From: an uncultured Mailhella sp.
GTDB lineage: Bacteria; Desulfobacterota; Desulfovibrionia; Desulfovibrionales; Desulfovibrionaceae
Reading direction: 5' to 3'
Length of the DNA stretch: 64,000 nt
Assembly: GCF_963931295.1 (NCBI RefSeq)
Contig: NZ_OZ007001.1
Location: 62,001-126,000 of the forward strand
Positions 16,806 to 25,736 of the stretch are shown piece after piece. The position numbers and the translations under genes are program-made. The stretch's first letter is position 1, and every line of letters begins with the position of its first letter. The notes under the pieces were generated by a model. The model saw nothing but the letters and a program-made list of their open reading frames with translations. It searched no databases and was not told the DNA's origin.

Positions 16806-17256
16806 ATGGCAGAAAAATGCCGTTCGAGGAGGCTCTCAATCCGTCATCGGAAAGACGCCGATCTGCTGTACTCTCGTCGGATGCGGCGAACCTCTGAAAG
16901 ATGCCCCGACATGCAGCATATTTCTTGCTGAACAGGCGTCGGACACACCGAAATGCGGCAGTCAGCAGTCAAAGACTTCGCCGATGGGACAGGAGGAAGG
17001 AATCAGCAGTCTGTCCAGATCGAGCGCCAGCAGCCGAAGTCGAAGCGACGGGGAAAAGCAAAGAGGTTCGACCGCCTCCGGGAAACCTCCGTGCAGGGGA
17101 TAGATGAGCGCAAGATTGCCGACGCCAGAAAGGTATTGATGCCCGCCGGCAAAAAGCTGCTACATGTCAGCCTGACTGATGCCGAACCCGCGCCTTGCAT
17201 CTCGGCAAAGCTTTTTCCCCTGGCGGCAGAGGAACATGTACGGCGCAGCAAAAGCA
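16806..17256. other. Gene-free stretch
   Basis: About 450 bases lie between two terminators facing each other. Open frames here have no ribosome site and look random. No RNA gene is recognised. Confidence 0.45.
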
Positions 17257-17291
17257 CAAAAAAACGCCCCGGAACAACATTCCGAGGCGTT
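17257..17291 (-). terminator. Intrinsic terminator after tRNA-Phe
   Basis: On the minus strand AACGCCTCGGAA (17291-17280) pairs with TTCCGGGGCGTT (17274-17263), one T-G wobble, then a T-run. Confidence 0.88.
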
Positions 17292-17307
17292 TTCTTCGAC
17301 CTTGAAG

Positions 17308-17383
17308 TGGTGCCGAGGGACAGAATCGAACTGCCCACACGGGGATTTTCAGTCCCCTGCTCTACCAACTGAGCTACCTCGGC
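17308..17383 (-). tRNA. tRNA-Phe (GAA)
   Basis: A 76-base cloverleaf with encoded CCA. Acceptor GCCGAGG/CCTCGGC; anticodon stem GGGGA/TCCCC with loop CTGAAAA, anticodon GAA. A terminator follows 17 bases downstream. Confidence 0.96.
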
Positions 17384-17455
17384 ACAACAAAAGGCAATTT
17401 ACTGCAACACCCGACAAAAGGCAAGCACTTTTTTGCGTTCGTCGCAGTTCTCTTC

Positions 17456-18460
17456 CTATTCCGTAAGATTGCCCGGACCCTTGGGGATGGAGGCCTCGAC
17501 AATGCGCACCTTGTAGTCGCTGGCTTCCGCCGGAGGATTGACGAAGATGATCGTAAAGGGAACTTCATTGCCCGGCAGCACGTTGGTGTTGGCTTCCACG
17601 ATGTCGAGCTTGTTGTTGAGCACCTTGTCGAGCTCGTCCTTGTCGAGCAGCTCCAGCTGGAAGGAGCTCATGCTGTTGCCGGCAAGCTGCTGCTGCGAAA
17701 TCAGCTTGTTGCCGTTCGCGTCGTCCAGTTCCGCCTCCAGCCTGATGAGCTCGCGGGGTGCGGGAAAGTTGTTCTTCACCTTGCCTTCAATGATGACAAG
17801 GTTGCCCACCTTCTCGTTCTTCACCTGATACTGACGCACATCCTGCAGCACAAGCTCGCTCACCAGCGACAGAGGATCCGAGGGATCCGCCGTTTCCAGG
17901 CCGAAATAGGGAGCCACCAGCCCCTTCAATCCGTCCAGGTAATGGGTGTTCTGCCACATCCAGCCGCAGCCGGCCGCAAGCGCCAGACACACCAGAAAGC
18001 TCGTCAGCCGGGGCAGGATGGAACTCTTTTTGCGGGGCATGTCCAGACCGCCGAACGACGCGGCACTGCCGTCGCCGTCAAGCCTGAGTCCCTGAGAGGC
18101 GCGTCTTTCCCTCACGCGCTCTCTGCCGCCGTGCACGTCGGCGGGCTCGTCCATCGCGAGCTCAAGGCCGCCGCTCCGGGAACTGCGGGGGCTTGAGCCG
18201 CCAAGAGACAGACCGCCTTCGTCATGACGCTCGGGCGCGCGTTTTTCCGGTCTGTCGCCGGCCAGATCGAGACCGCCGCCTCGGGTCGATTCTCTGCCCT
18301 TTTCCTCGCCGCCGAGAGAAAGTGCGGGAGGATCGGTCTTTTCTTCCAGCGGAAGCGTGAAAATATGACGGCAGACCGAACAGCGGAGCTTGGCGCCGGG
18401 TCTCACCTTTTCATCTGGCAGACGATAGACCGTATTGCATTGAGGGCAGGTAACGTTCAT
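17456..18460 (-). CDS. Zinc-ribbon (MJ0042-type) membrane protein with DUF3426 domain
   Basis: A 334-aa protein. The N-terminus MNVTCPQCNTVYRLP followed by CSVCRHIF (Cys5, Cys8, about Cys27, Cys30) is the MJ0042 zinc-ribbon found in many deltaproteobacterial proteins. A disordered, Gly/Arg/Glu-rich linker spans about residues 45-150, and one membrane segment follows (SFLVCLALAAGCGWMW, near residues 155-172). The C-terminal domain (about 190-334) has the beta-rich pattern of DUF3426, including LVIIEGKVKNNF and VPFTIIF. GGAG lies 8 bases before the ATG. Its role is unknown; cytoplasmic zinc ribbon and periplasmic domain are predicted. It is followed on the same strand, upstream in transcription, by hpt and a thioredoxin gene. 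Confidence 0.8.
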   Translation of the reverse strand: MNVTCPQCNTVYRLPDEKVRPGAKLRCSVCRHIFTLPLEEKTDPPALSLGGEEKGRESTRGGGLDLAGDRPEKRAPERHDEGGLSLGGSSPRSSRSGGLELAMDEPADVHGGRERVRERRASQGLRLDGDGSAASFGGLDMPRKKSSILPRLTSFLVCLALAAGCGWMWQNTHYLDGLKGLVAPYFGLETADPSDPLSLVSELVLQDVRQYQVKNEKVGNLVIIEGKVKNNFPAPRELIRLEAELDDANGNKLISQQQLAGNSMSSFQLELLDKDELDKVLNNKLDIVEANTNVLPGNEVPFTIIFVNPPAEASDYKVRIVEASIPKGPGNLTE

Positions 18461-18511
18461 GAAACAATCTCCATCATTATGTGATAGCACCGAGACCATA
18501 CACCGCCTGCA

Positions 18512-19033
18512 TCAGCAGTCAAGCAGCTCGTAGATGCCGGGAAGCGTGCGATAGCGTTCGGCGTAGTCGAGGCCGTATCCCACAATGAAGCCCGCGGGCA
18601 GATCAAAACCCACGAAGTCGGAATGCACGTCGAATTCCCGGCGTTCCTTCTTGTCCACGAGAGCGGCAAGCCGTATGGACTTCGCTCCCCGCGAGGAAAA
18701 ATACCGCATAAGAAAGTCCATGGAGCGACCGGTGTCCACGATATCCTCGACAATGAGCACGTGACGGCCTTCGAGGGAGATTTCCACGTCCTTGGTGATC
18801 TGCACGTGCTCGCTGCTGCTCGCCCGATCGCCGTAGCTGGCAAGACGCACGAAGTCAATGAGCACATCGGACTTCATGGCGCGGACCAGATCGCTGAAAA
18901 AGGGAAAAGCTCCCTTCAGCACACATACGGCAACCACGGAATCCTCTCCGTAAACGGCGTCAATCTGGGCGGCCATTTCCTCGACGCGTCGCTGAATGAC
19001 CGCCGCACTGAATATTTCCTTCATCTGATTCAT
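18512..19033 (-). CDS. hpt: Hypoxanthine phosphoribosyltransferase
   Basis: A 173-aa purine-salvage enzyme that makes IMP or GMP from hypoxanthine or guanine and PRPP. The PRPP loop VLIVEDIVDTGRSMDFL is clear near residues 92-108, and the flexible-loop region SYGDRASSSEHVQI precedes it. The C-terminal VGYGLDYAERYRTLP matches bacterial Hpt. Start choice is uncertain: ATG 19033 is used, but a GTG at 19039 overlaps the upstream TAG (TAGTG), and ATG 19024 is also possible; none has a strong ribosome site, so coupling to the thioredoxin gene is likely. Confidence 0.92.
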   Translation of the reverse strand: MNQMKEIFSAAVIQRRVEEMAAQIDAVYGEDSVVAVCVLKGAFPFFSDLVRAMKSDVLIDFVRLASYGDRASSSEHVQITKDVEISLEGRHVLIVEDIVDTGRSMDFLMRYFSSRGAKSIRLAALVDKKERREFDVHSDFVGFDLPAGFIVGYGLDYAERYRTLPGIYELLDC

Positions 19034-19038
19034 GCGCA

Positions 19039-19557
19039 CTACCGTCTGATGAGACTCATGAGAAACTGTTTCATTTCCGGTCCGGGCACATAGCCCGCCT
19101 CGCTCGCCTCGATATGTCCGTCTCTGTTGTAAATGACATTGAAGGGAATGGCGTCTATTCTGTAGGCGCGGGAAAGCTCCTCCCCTCCGTAGTACACGGG
19201 ATAGGCTCCCATCATGCCCATGGACTTCACAAAGGAATCCGCCTCGCGGATATTCTGATCGATGGCGATGCCGATGATGAGCAGATCCTCCTCAGGAATC
19301 TCCTTTCTCATTTTAATGAGTTCCGGAATTTCCCGACGGCACGGCCCGCAGAAGGCGGCAAAGAAATTCACCAGAATCACCTTGCCGTGATTGGCGGCCA
19401 GTTCATCGAGAAGTTCATAGGTATGCACGGGTTTCAGCTGGGGGGCCTTGTCCTGACCGAACGCCACGGAGGAAGGAAGCGTCAGCGCGAGGGCGACGAC
19501 GCCCGTCAGCAGCACTCCCGCCATGCGACGGAAAAAACCCAGCGGCCTTGTTTTCAT
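19039..19557 (-). CDS. TlpA-like periplasmic thioredoxin family protein
   Basis: A 172-aa exported redox protein. It has a Sec signal (basic MKTRPLGFFRRM, hydrophobic VLLTGVVALALTLPSS, cut near VAFGQ) and a thioredoxin fold with the active site FFAAFCGPCRREIPEL near residues 65-80. The cis-Pro region DAIPFNVIYNRDG is present. TlpA/ResA-type proteins reduce apocytochrome cysteines or other periplasmic disulfides; the multiheme cytochromes of this organism make that plausible. AAGGAG lies 6 bases before the ATG. It is the first gene of the leftward thioredoxin-hpt-zinc-ribbon set. Confidence 0.88.
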   Translation of the reverse strand: MKTRPLGFFRRMAGVLLTGVVALALTLPSSVAFGQDKAPQLKPVHTYELLDELAANHGKVILVNFFAAFCGPCRREIPELIKMRKEIPEEDLLIIGIAIDQNIREADSFVKSMGMMGAYPVYYGGEELSRAYRIDAIPFNVIYNRDGHIEASEAGYVPGPEMKQFLMSLIRR

Positions 19558-19587
19558 AATAATCTCCTTTTCCTCAGAACATAAGCC

Positions 19588-19618
19588 CGCGGAAGGCTTT
19601 TCTTCCGCGAACTTTTTT
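19588..19618 (+). terminator. Hairpin with T-tract in plus orientation, unclear role
   Basis: CGCGGAAG (19588-19595) pairs with CTTCCGCG (19602-19609) and is followed by AACTTTTTT. It has terminator form on the plus strand, but no plus-strand gene lies upstream. It might stop antisense transcription into the rpoH promoter or act as a leader hairpin of the thioredoxin mRNA. Confidence 0.4.
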
Positions 19619-19635
19619 AGGTGTACTGAAAATCG

Positions 19636-19664
19636 TTGAAAACGCCAACCTTAAACTATAGGAT
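19636..19664 (+). promoter_or_regulatory. Promoter candidate for the sigma-factor gene
   Basis: TTGAAA (19636-19641), 17-base spacer, TAGGAT (19659-19664), 56 bases before the ATG of the sigma-factor gene. Confidence 0.4.
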
Positions 19665-19720
19665 ACATTCCGGCAATCACGCTTCCACCCCCGGAGGCAC
19701 GCCGAAATAAGGATGACTCC

Positions 19721-21070
19721 ATGACGAAAATTTCCGATGCGCATGAAGCGGAGCTGCTCGCATCTGCCGATGAAAAGCCGGCCCGTGCTTCTGCTCGTGT
19801 CAAAAAAACAAAAAAATCCCGAAAGGATACGGATATCATCGATATCACTGCGACTCCGGTTTCGGACGACTCCGGCACTCCCGCCGCGCCTTCGGGAAAA
19901 AACGCGGACGAGTCCGAAAAAAAATCAGGCAGGCGCAAAGGCCGTGCTGCAAAAACGAAGATTTCGCCCGACGCCGAGCCCGTGGAAGATGACGAAATCG
20001 CCTCCGAAAACACCCCGTCCGACGCTCCGGACGACGATGCCGACGACTCCCCCGAGGTGATGGAAGCGGAACTCGAACAGGCGCGCGACGGTGAGCTTCT
20101 TCCCGACGACACCTCGATCGACGAGCATTTCGACGACTTCGACGACAACGGCCGCGTCATTGATCTGGGCAGCAATCTTCCCGCCATTGCGGAAGACCGG
20201 CTGCCCAGCGTGCCCATGCGCGACAATCTGCAGAACTATCTGCGCGAAGTGAGCAAGTTCCCGCTGCTGGAACCGGAAGAGGAAACCGAGCTGGCCCGCC
20301 GGGTGCGCGACAACGGCGATCCCAAGGCGGCGTTCCGGCTGGTGTCCTCGCATCTGCGCCTTGTGGTGCGCATCGCCATGGACTTCCAGCGCCGCTGGAT
20401 GCAGAACGTGCTCGACCTCATTCAGGAAGGCAACGTAGGTCTTCTGCGCGCCGTGAACAAGTTCGATCCCGACAAGGGCATCAAGTTTTCCTACTACGCC
20501 TCATTCTGGATCAAGGCCTACATTCTCAAGTTCATCATGGACAACTGGCGCATGGTGAAAATAGGCACCACCCAGGCGCAGCGCAAACTCTTCTACAACC
20601 TGAACCGCGAGAGGCAGAAGCTCATACTTCAGGGCTTCGATCCCGACGCGGCCCTGCTTTCGGAAAAGCTCGGCGTCACGAAGGATCAGGTGGAGGAAAT
20701 GCAGCAGCGTCTCGACTCGGGCGACGTGTCTCTTGATCTGCCCGTGAGCGACGACAGCGGCAGCGCCTCCCGCATGGACTTTCTGCCCGCGCTCGGTCCC
20801 GGCGTGGAGGAAGGCATTGCCGATTCGGAAGTATCGCGCCTTGTCCGCGACAGCATCCACGAACTCATTCCTTCCCTTTCGGAAAAGGAAGTCTATATTC
20901 TGGAGCACAGACTGCTCACCGACGAACCGGCCACGCTCCGGGAAATCGGCGAGCGCTACCATGTTACCCGTGAACGCATTCGCCAGCTGGAAGCGCGCCT
21001 GCTGGAAAAACTGAAAGAACATCTCGGGCGCGAGATCAAAGACTTCTCGGAAGAATGGATACAGCCATAG
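19721..21070 (+). CDS. rpoH: RpoH-type (sigma-32) RNA polymerase sigma factor with long acidic N-terminal extension
   Basis: A 449-aa sigma-70 family protein. From about residue 165 it follows sigma-32: region 1.2 (LQNYLREVSKFPLL), region 2 (DLIQEGNVGLLRAVNKFDP then YYASFWIKAYILKF), the RpoH-box-like QRKLFYNLNRERQKL at residue 287, and region 4.2 (TLREIGERYHVTRERIRQLE). E. coli RpoH is about 285 aa; here some 165 extra residues precede it, first Lys/Arg-rich (RVKKTKKSRKD), then strongly Asp/Glu-rich. The extension looks disordered and may bind core polymerase, DNA or regulators. TAAGGA lies 8 bases before the ATG. A heat-shock sigma role is expected from the family; a different stress role is possible. 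Confidence 0.85.
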   Translation: MTKISDAHEAELLASADEKPARASARVKKTKKSRKDTDIIDITATPVSDDSGTPAAPSGKNADESEKKSGRRKGRAAKTKISPDAEPVEDDEIASENTPSDAPDDDADDSPEVMEAELEQARDGELLPDDTSIDEHFDDFDDNGRVIDLGSNLPAIAEDRLPSVPMRDNLQNYLREVSKFPLLEPEEETELARRVRDNGDPKAAFRLVSSHLRLVVRIAMDFQRRWMQNVLDLIQEGNVGLLRAVNKFDPDKGIKFSYYASFWIKAYILKFIMDNWRMVKIGTTQAQRKLFYNLNRERQKLILQGFDPDAALLSEKLGVTKDQVEEMQQRLDSGDVSLDLPVSDDSGSASRMDFLPALGPGVEEGIADSEVSRLVRDSIHELIPSLSEKEVYILEHRLLTDEPATLREIGERYHVTRERIRQLEARLLEKLKEHLGREIKDFSEEWIQP

Positions 21071-21093
21071 CTCTTCCGCCGCACAGGACATCC

Positions 21094-22899
21094 ATGTTCA
21101 CCCATATTCCATCCCTTTTCCGAGTCCGGAGGCGTCTGTCTTCCTTCACTCCGGCGCAGCGCCTGATGTTCGCCTCCACCCTCGCGCTTCTGCTGCTGCC
21201 CGCAGGCTGCGCCACGGGCAACGGCCCCGTCGCCGGAGAGCACGACGTGCTCTCTCCGATCAGGCTTTCTCCGCAGGCTCCCTCGCAGCGGGCCGAACTC
21301 ATCTTCGCTCAGCTCAAGCTCGACAGCGCCCTCGGCCGCAACGACCGCGAAGCCGTCATTGACGCCTCCAACCGCCTGCTGGAATTCGGCACCGGAGCCT
21401 ATCGACTGCCCTCTTCCGCGCCCATCATCGACGCGGCCATCTGGCTGCTCGCCCACGACTGCGAAAAAGACGCCGCCCCACTCATCCGGAAGGCTTCCGC
21501 CCAGATGCCCGACGATCTTGCCCTGGTATCGCTTCAGGCCGATCTGCTCATCCAGAACAACAAAAGAAATGAAGCCATCAGCCTGCTGCGCAACTTTGCC
21601 GGCAAACATCCCGCCGACGGTCAGGCACAGGCGGAGCTGGCCCTCGCGCTTCTGCGTAGCGCCCAGCCGCAGGAAGCCATGAAGGTGTTCCGTCAGATCC
21701 CCGAAAAGCAGCTGACGCCGCAGATACGCTTCGCCTACGCGCAGGCGCTGAACGTATCCGGCCGCTTTGCCGACGCCAGACGTCAGCTTGAAGTCGCCGT
21801 GAAGGAAGATCCCGAATACGCCGAGGCCTGGCAGCTTCTCGCACTCACGCAGGAAGAGCTCGGCCATCCCAAGGAAGCGGAAAAAATCTACCGCACACTG
21901 CTGGAAAACGATCCCGACAACCGCAGCGCGCGTCTTTTCCTGCTCCGCCTCATGCTGCAGGAGGACAACATGGACGCCGTGGTTTCCATGGTCGCCTCCA
22001 CGCAGGATCCGCTGCACTTTGCCGTGGCCGCCGCGGCCATGCTCATGGACGAAAAACACCCGGATCAGGCCGAAAAGCTGCTCTCCCGTCTCGAAAAGCA
22101 GGAAGGCATGCCGGACGGACTCTTCTTCTATCATGCGGCGCTGCTTTATGAATCCAACGCCGACGTCAACCGCGCGCTCGACTACCTCGAAAAGGTGTCC
22201 TCCCAGAGCCCGGAATACGACAAGGCCCTGCGCATGAAGGTGCGCATTCTGTACGAGCAGAAGCGCATTCCCGAGGCGCTCCAGGCGCTCGACGCGCTGC
22301 GCGTGCTGCATCCCGAAGACGCGGAGCCTCTGCTGCTCGCCTCGGAACTGTACGCCGGACAGAAGAATTTCGATGCCGCGGACAAGGCCGTGGCCGAGGC
22401 GCTGCGCCTGCATCCCGACAACGAAGGCGCGGCCTTCCAGCAGGCCTATCTGCAGGAGTTGCGGGGCAACAGGAAAAAAGCCATGGAACTCATGGAAAAA
22501 TTCATTGCCCGCTACCCCGACAACGCACTGGCGCTCAACTACGTGGGCTACAATCTGGCCGACGGCAACAAGGATCTCGACCGGGCCTACCGGCTTATCC
22601 AGCGCGCCGTGGAACTGGAACCCGACGCGGACTTCATTCTTGATTCTCTGGCCTGGGTGCAGTACCGCCGCGGCAAGCTCGACGATGCCTGGGAACAGAT
22701 ACAGAAGGCCTTGAACCTCTCCGGCAAGGACGAACCCAAGGATCCCGCCATGCTCGAACACTACGGCGACATTGCCGCGGCCCGGGGCGACGCGGATTCC
22801 GCCCGCGCAGGCTGGGGGCAGTCCATGGAACTGTTTGAAAAGCTCGGCTATCCCGAAGACGCCGACAGAGTGCGCCTCAAACTGGAAAAACTGCAATGA
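21094..22899 (+). CDS. Tetratricopeptide-repeat lipoprotein
   Basis: A 601-aa protein. After an Arg-rich start a hydrophobic stretch ends in the lipobox LLLLPAGC (Cys near residue 39), so lipid attachment at the cell envelope is predicted. Nearly all the remainder is TPR-like helix pairs, for example EAWQLLALTQEELGHPKEAE, DADFILDSLAWVQYRRGKLD and ALNYVGYNLADGNKDLDRA, suggesting ten or more repeats and a scaffold role in protein complexes. It overlaps the next lipoprotein gene by 4 bases (ATGA). An in-frame ATG at 21166 is a less likely start because it would remove the basic n-region. The partner is unknown. Confidence 0.85.
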   Translation: MFTHIPSLFRVRRRLSSFTPAQRLMFASTLALLLLPAGCATGNGPVAGEHDVLSPIRLSPQAPSQRAELIFAQLKLDSALGRNDREAVIDASNRLLEFGTGAYRLPSSAPIIDAAIWLLAHDCEKDAAPLIRKASAQMPDDLALVSLQADLLIQNNKRNEAISLLRNFAGKHPADGQAQAELALALLRSAQPQEAMKVFRQIPEKQLTPQIRFAYAQALNVSGRFADARRQLEVAVKEDPEYAEAWQLLALTQEELGHPKEAEKIYRTLLENDPDNRSARLFLLRLMLQEDNMDAVVSMVASTQDPLHFAVAAAAMLMDEKHPDQAEKLLSRLEKQEGMPDGLFFYHAALLYESNADVNRALDYLEKVSSQSPEYDKALRMKVRILYEQKRIPEALQALDALRVLHPEDAEPLLLASELYAGQKNFDAADKAVAEALRLHPDNEGAAFQQAYLQELRGNRKKAMELMEKFIARYPDNALALNYVGYNLADGNKDLDRAYRLIQRAVELEPDADFILDSLAWVQYRRGKLDDAWEQIQKALNLSGKDEPKDPAMLEHYGDIAAARGDADSARAGWGQSMELFEKLGYPEDADRVRLKLEKLQ

Positions 22900-23750
22900 T
22901 GACCCGACGCTCCTTTTTTCTTCTCGGTCTTGTGCTGCTGACCGCGCTTTCCGGCTGCGGTCCCAAGGGCATGCCCATCGTTCCCGACAGCGACGCCGCC
23001 GCCCGCTGGCAGGCGTTCAAGGAACGCTCTGCCCGTCCCGCGAGCTACGACGTGCTCTCCGGCAGTCTGCGCTTCGGCCCGGTCAACGACACCCGGAGAG
23101 TGACCTATCTGCTCTGGTCCGCCGCCACCGGCGGGCCTGCCGTGCAGGATCATCAGGGCACGGCAGGTCTCGACGATGTGGAACGCAATCCCGGCTTTTC
23201 CGACGACGAACGCACAATTCGTCTTGAAGTGAACGCCGGGGTGGGAGCCAACGTAGCCAAGGCCGTGTTTGAAAACGGACAGATGCTGCTCGTGCTGCCC
23301 CGCGACGAAAAAGCCTACGCCGGAGCCGAAACCCCGGATACCCTGCGCAGACTGCTGGGGCTGCCGCTGCCCATGCGCATGAACAGGCTCAACGACTTTC
23401 TCGCCGGACGCTATCTTTCCGCTCTTGACGTCCCCGCCCCGGAGCGCTACGTCACCGGAGGTGACGGCAACATCATCTACAGCTACAGAAGTCACGGCCG
23501 AAGCTGCGAACTGGAGCTGAACGCCGACGCGCTTCCCGTCCGCTGGACCATCGACGGCCGCTGGTCGCTGGATCTTGCCTACGACGACAAGGGACTGCCC
23601 CGCCGTCTGGACGGCAGAATGGACAATGACGGAAGCGAAATGCGCATGGTGCTGCTCGTCAAGGAGCGTTTGCCTTCCGGCAGCGTGCCCGAATCCGGCA
23701 TGCAGCTGGAAGTGCCGGCGAACTTCGCCGTCTATTCGCTGGATCAATAA
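22896..23750 (+). CDS. LolB-like outer-membrane lipoprotein
   Basis: A 284-aa lipoprotein with a short signal (MMTRRSFFLLGLVLL) and lipobox LTALSGC (Cys near residue 21). The mature domain is beta-rich with alternating strands such as YDVLSGSLRFG, TIRLEVNAGVGANVAKAVF and QMLLVLPRDEKAY, a pattern like the LolB/LolA fold that accepts lipoproteins at the outer membrane. Identification as LolB is tentative because I see no diagnostic motif. Its ATG overlaps the stop of the TPR lipoprotein gene, so the two are coupled and may act together in envelope biogenesis. Confidence 0.65.
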   Translation: MMTRRSFFLLGLVLLTALSGCGPKGMPIVPDSDAAARWQAFKERSARPASYDVLSGSLRFGPVNDTRRVTYLLWSAATGGPAVQDHQGTAGLDDVERNPGFSDDERTIRLEVNAGVGANVAKAVFENGQMLLVLPRDEKAYAGAETPDTLRRLLGLPLPMRMNRLNDFLAGRYLSALDVPAPERYVTGGDGNIIYSYRSHGRSCELELNADALPVRWTIDGRWSLDLAYDDKGLPRRLDGRMDNDGSEMRMVLLVKERLPSGSVPESGMQLEVPANFAVYSLDQ

Positions 23751-23802
23751 CCGGGGCGGGGCCGCCCCGCACACAGACATCGCGTCACTACTGGAGACTG
23801 AC

Positions 23803-24234
23803 ATGAGCATCATCTACATTGCGTCCGACCATGGGGGCTTCAACCTTAAAACCTTCCTTGTGCAGAACCTCAAGGAAAAAGGACACGACGTCCACGATCT
23901 CGGCCCTTCCGATCCCGCAAGCTGCGACTACCCGCTCAAGGCCCGCGCCGTGACGGACGCCCTTCTCAAGGATGAAAACGCCGTTGGCGTTCTCGTGTGC
24001 GGCACCGGCATCGGCATGAGCATGTCCGCCAACCGCGTTCCCGGCATCCGCGCGGCGCTCTGCACCACCGAATTCCACGCCACCTACGCCCGCGCCCACA
24101 ACAACGCCAACGTCATCTGCCTCGGCGAACGCGTGACCGGTCAGGGCCTTGCGGCCAGCATGGTGGACGTGTTCCTGAGCACGCCTTTTGAAGGCGGCCG
24201 CCATCTGCGCCGCATCAATCTGTTCAACAAGTAG
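23803..24234 (+). CDS. rpiB: Ribose 5-phosphate isomerase B
   Basis: A 143-aa cytoplasmic enzyme interconverting ribose 5-phosphate and ribulose 5-phosphate in the pentose phosphate pathway. RpiB hallmarks are visible: IASDHGGFNLK at residues 6-16, VLVCGTGIGMSMSANRVPGIRAA near residues 63-85 (split here only by naming), and ARAHNNANVICLGER near residues 96-110. The catalytic Cys is in VCGTG. GGAG lies 7 bases before the ATG at 23803. The length is standard. It precedes radA by 17 bases. Confidence 0.95.
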   Translation: MSIIYIASDHGGFNLKTFLVQNLKEKGHDVHDLGPSDPASCDYPLKARAVTDALLKDENAVGVLVCGTGIGMSMSANRVPGIRAALCTTEFHATYARAHNNANVICLGERVTGQGLAASMVDVFLSTPFEGGRHLRRINLFNK

Positions 24235-24251
24235 CCGCCCGGGAAGAGGTC

Positions 24252-25601
24252 ATGCCGAAAATACGGGAAGTCTATGTCTGCCGCTCCTGCGGAGCGCAGA
24301 GCGCGCAATGGCAGGGGCAATGCCCAAAGTGCCGGGAGTGGAACACTCTTGAGCTCACCCGCCTTGCCCCGACTTCCACGGCGCGGCCTCATGCGGCAAA
24401 GCACGCCTCCGCCACGCGCATTCAGCCGCTGGCGAGCGTCTCGTGCAGCGATCATGCCGCGTTCGGCACGGGCCTCGACGCGCTCGACCGCATTCTCGGT
24501 CACGGATTTGTGCCCGGCGCCGCCATTCTCGTGGGCGGAGAGCCGGGCATAGGCAAATCCACGCTGCTGCTCCAGCTCGCCGGAGCCGTGGCGCGGGAAA
24601 ACAAGCTCGTGCTCTACGCAAGCGGCGAAGAATCCCTGCCGCAGATACGCAGCCGCGCAGAACGCCTAGACGTGCTGCACGACAACCTTCTTGCCGTGGC
24701 CACCAGCCGGGTGGAAGACCTTTTTCCCGTACTTGAAGATCCCGACGCGGCACCGGCCCTCATGATCGTAGACTCCGTGCAGACGCTCGCCTCCGACAAC
24801 GCCGAAGGCCTGCCCGGCAACGTGAGTCAGGTGCGCACCGTGGCCACGGAACTTGTGGAACGCTGCCGCCGTTCGGGCACCACGCTGGTGCTGGTGGGGC
24901 ACGTCACCAAGGACGGCACCCTTGCCGGACCGCGCCTTCTGGAACATCTTGTGGACACGGTCATTTCCCTGGAAGGCGACCGGCGGGAAATGTTCCGCAT
25001 GCTCAGGGTGCTGAAGAACCGCTTCGGCCCCAATCAGGAACTGCTCATCTTCCGCATGGCGCGCAAGGGGCTGGAACTCGTGGAAGACCCTTCCACCTTT
25101 TTCCTCGGCGCGCGCGACACCTCCTTGAGCGGCACGGCCGTGGTCATGGCCGTGGACGGTCAGCGCCCCTTTGCCGTGGAAATTCAGGCGCTCGCCACGC
25201 GAAGCTATCTTTCCATCCCCCGCCGCACCGGTCTCGGCTTCGACGTGAACAGGCTGCATCTTCTGCTCGCGGTGCTGGAAAAGCGCCTGCGCCTCAACTT
25301 CGGTCAGGCGGACATCTACGCCAAGGTCGGCGGCGGCATGCGTCTTCAGGAACCGGGGCTCGATCTTGCGCTGGTGGCGACCCTGCTCTCCTCCTTCTAC
25401 GACATTCCCCTGCCCGAGCGCTGCGTGCTCTGGGGCGAAGTGGACCTCAACGGTCAGGTGCGCCCCGTGTCCGGGCAGGACGTGCGCATGAAACAGGCCC
25501 TGCGCCTCGGCTACTCGCCCATCATCTGCCCGGAGAACCCCAAGAGCAAAGGCATCGCCACCGTCTCCGATCTGCAGCGCATTCTCTTCCGCAAGGGATA
25601 G
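24252..25601 (+). CDS. radA: DNA repair protein RadA
   Basis: A 449-aa RecA-related ATPase that drives branch migration in recombination repair. The domains appear in order: C4 zinc finger with Cys10, Cys13, Cys24 and Cys27; Walker A GGEPGIGKSTLLLQ near residue 95; RadA motif KNRFGPNQE near residue 255; and a Lon-protease-like C-terminal domain (GGGMRLQEPGLDLAL near residue 358). The length is as usual. It lies 17 bases after rpiB and is probably co-transcribed with it. Confidence 0.96.
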   Translation: MPKIREVYVCRSCGAQSAQWQGQCPKCREWNTLELTRLAPTSTARPHAAKHASATRIQPLASVSCSDHAAFGTGLDALDRILGHGFVPGAAILVGGEPGIGKSTLLLQLAGAVARENKLVLYASGEESLPQIRSRAERLDVLHDNLLAVATSRVEDLFPVLEDPDAAPALMIVDSVQTLASDNAEGLPGNVSQVRTVATELVERCRRSGTTLVLVGHVTKDGTLAGPRLLEHLVDTVISLEGDRREMFRMLRVLKNRFGPNQELLIFRMARKGLELVEDPSTFFLGARDTSLSGTAVVMAVDGQRPFAVEIQALATRSYLSIPRRTGLGFDVNRLHLLLAVLEKRLRLNFGQADIYAKVGGGMRLQEPGLDLALVATLLSSFYDIPLPERCVLWGEVDLNGQVRPVSGQDVRMKQALRLGYSPIICPENPKSKGIATVSDLQRILFRKG

Positions 25602-25736
25602 GCACCGCTTTCTGCGTGGGTGCATCCGTCTGCGATTCCCTCTGTCTTCCCCCCCCTTCCGGCAGGCAGCAACGCATCCAGGTCGCCATCTCCGTGGTCG
25701 GAGTCTAGCGGAGCGTTCCGCCGTCTGCGTCTGCAC

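Noticed and set aside
17003..17368. 121-codon minus frame ending near tRNA-Phe
   Set aside because: It reads through the tRNA and its terminator, a common artefact.
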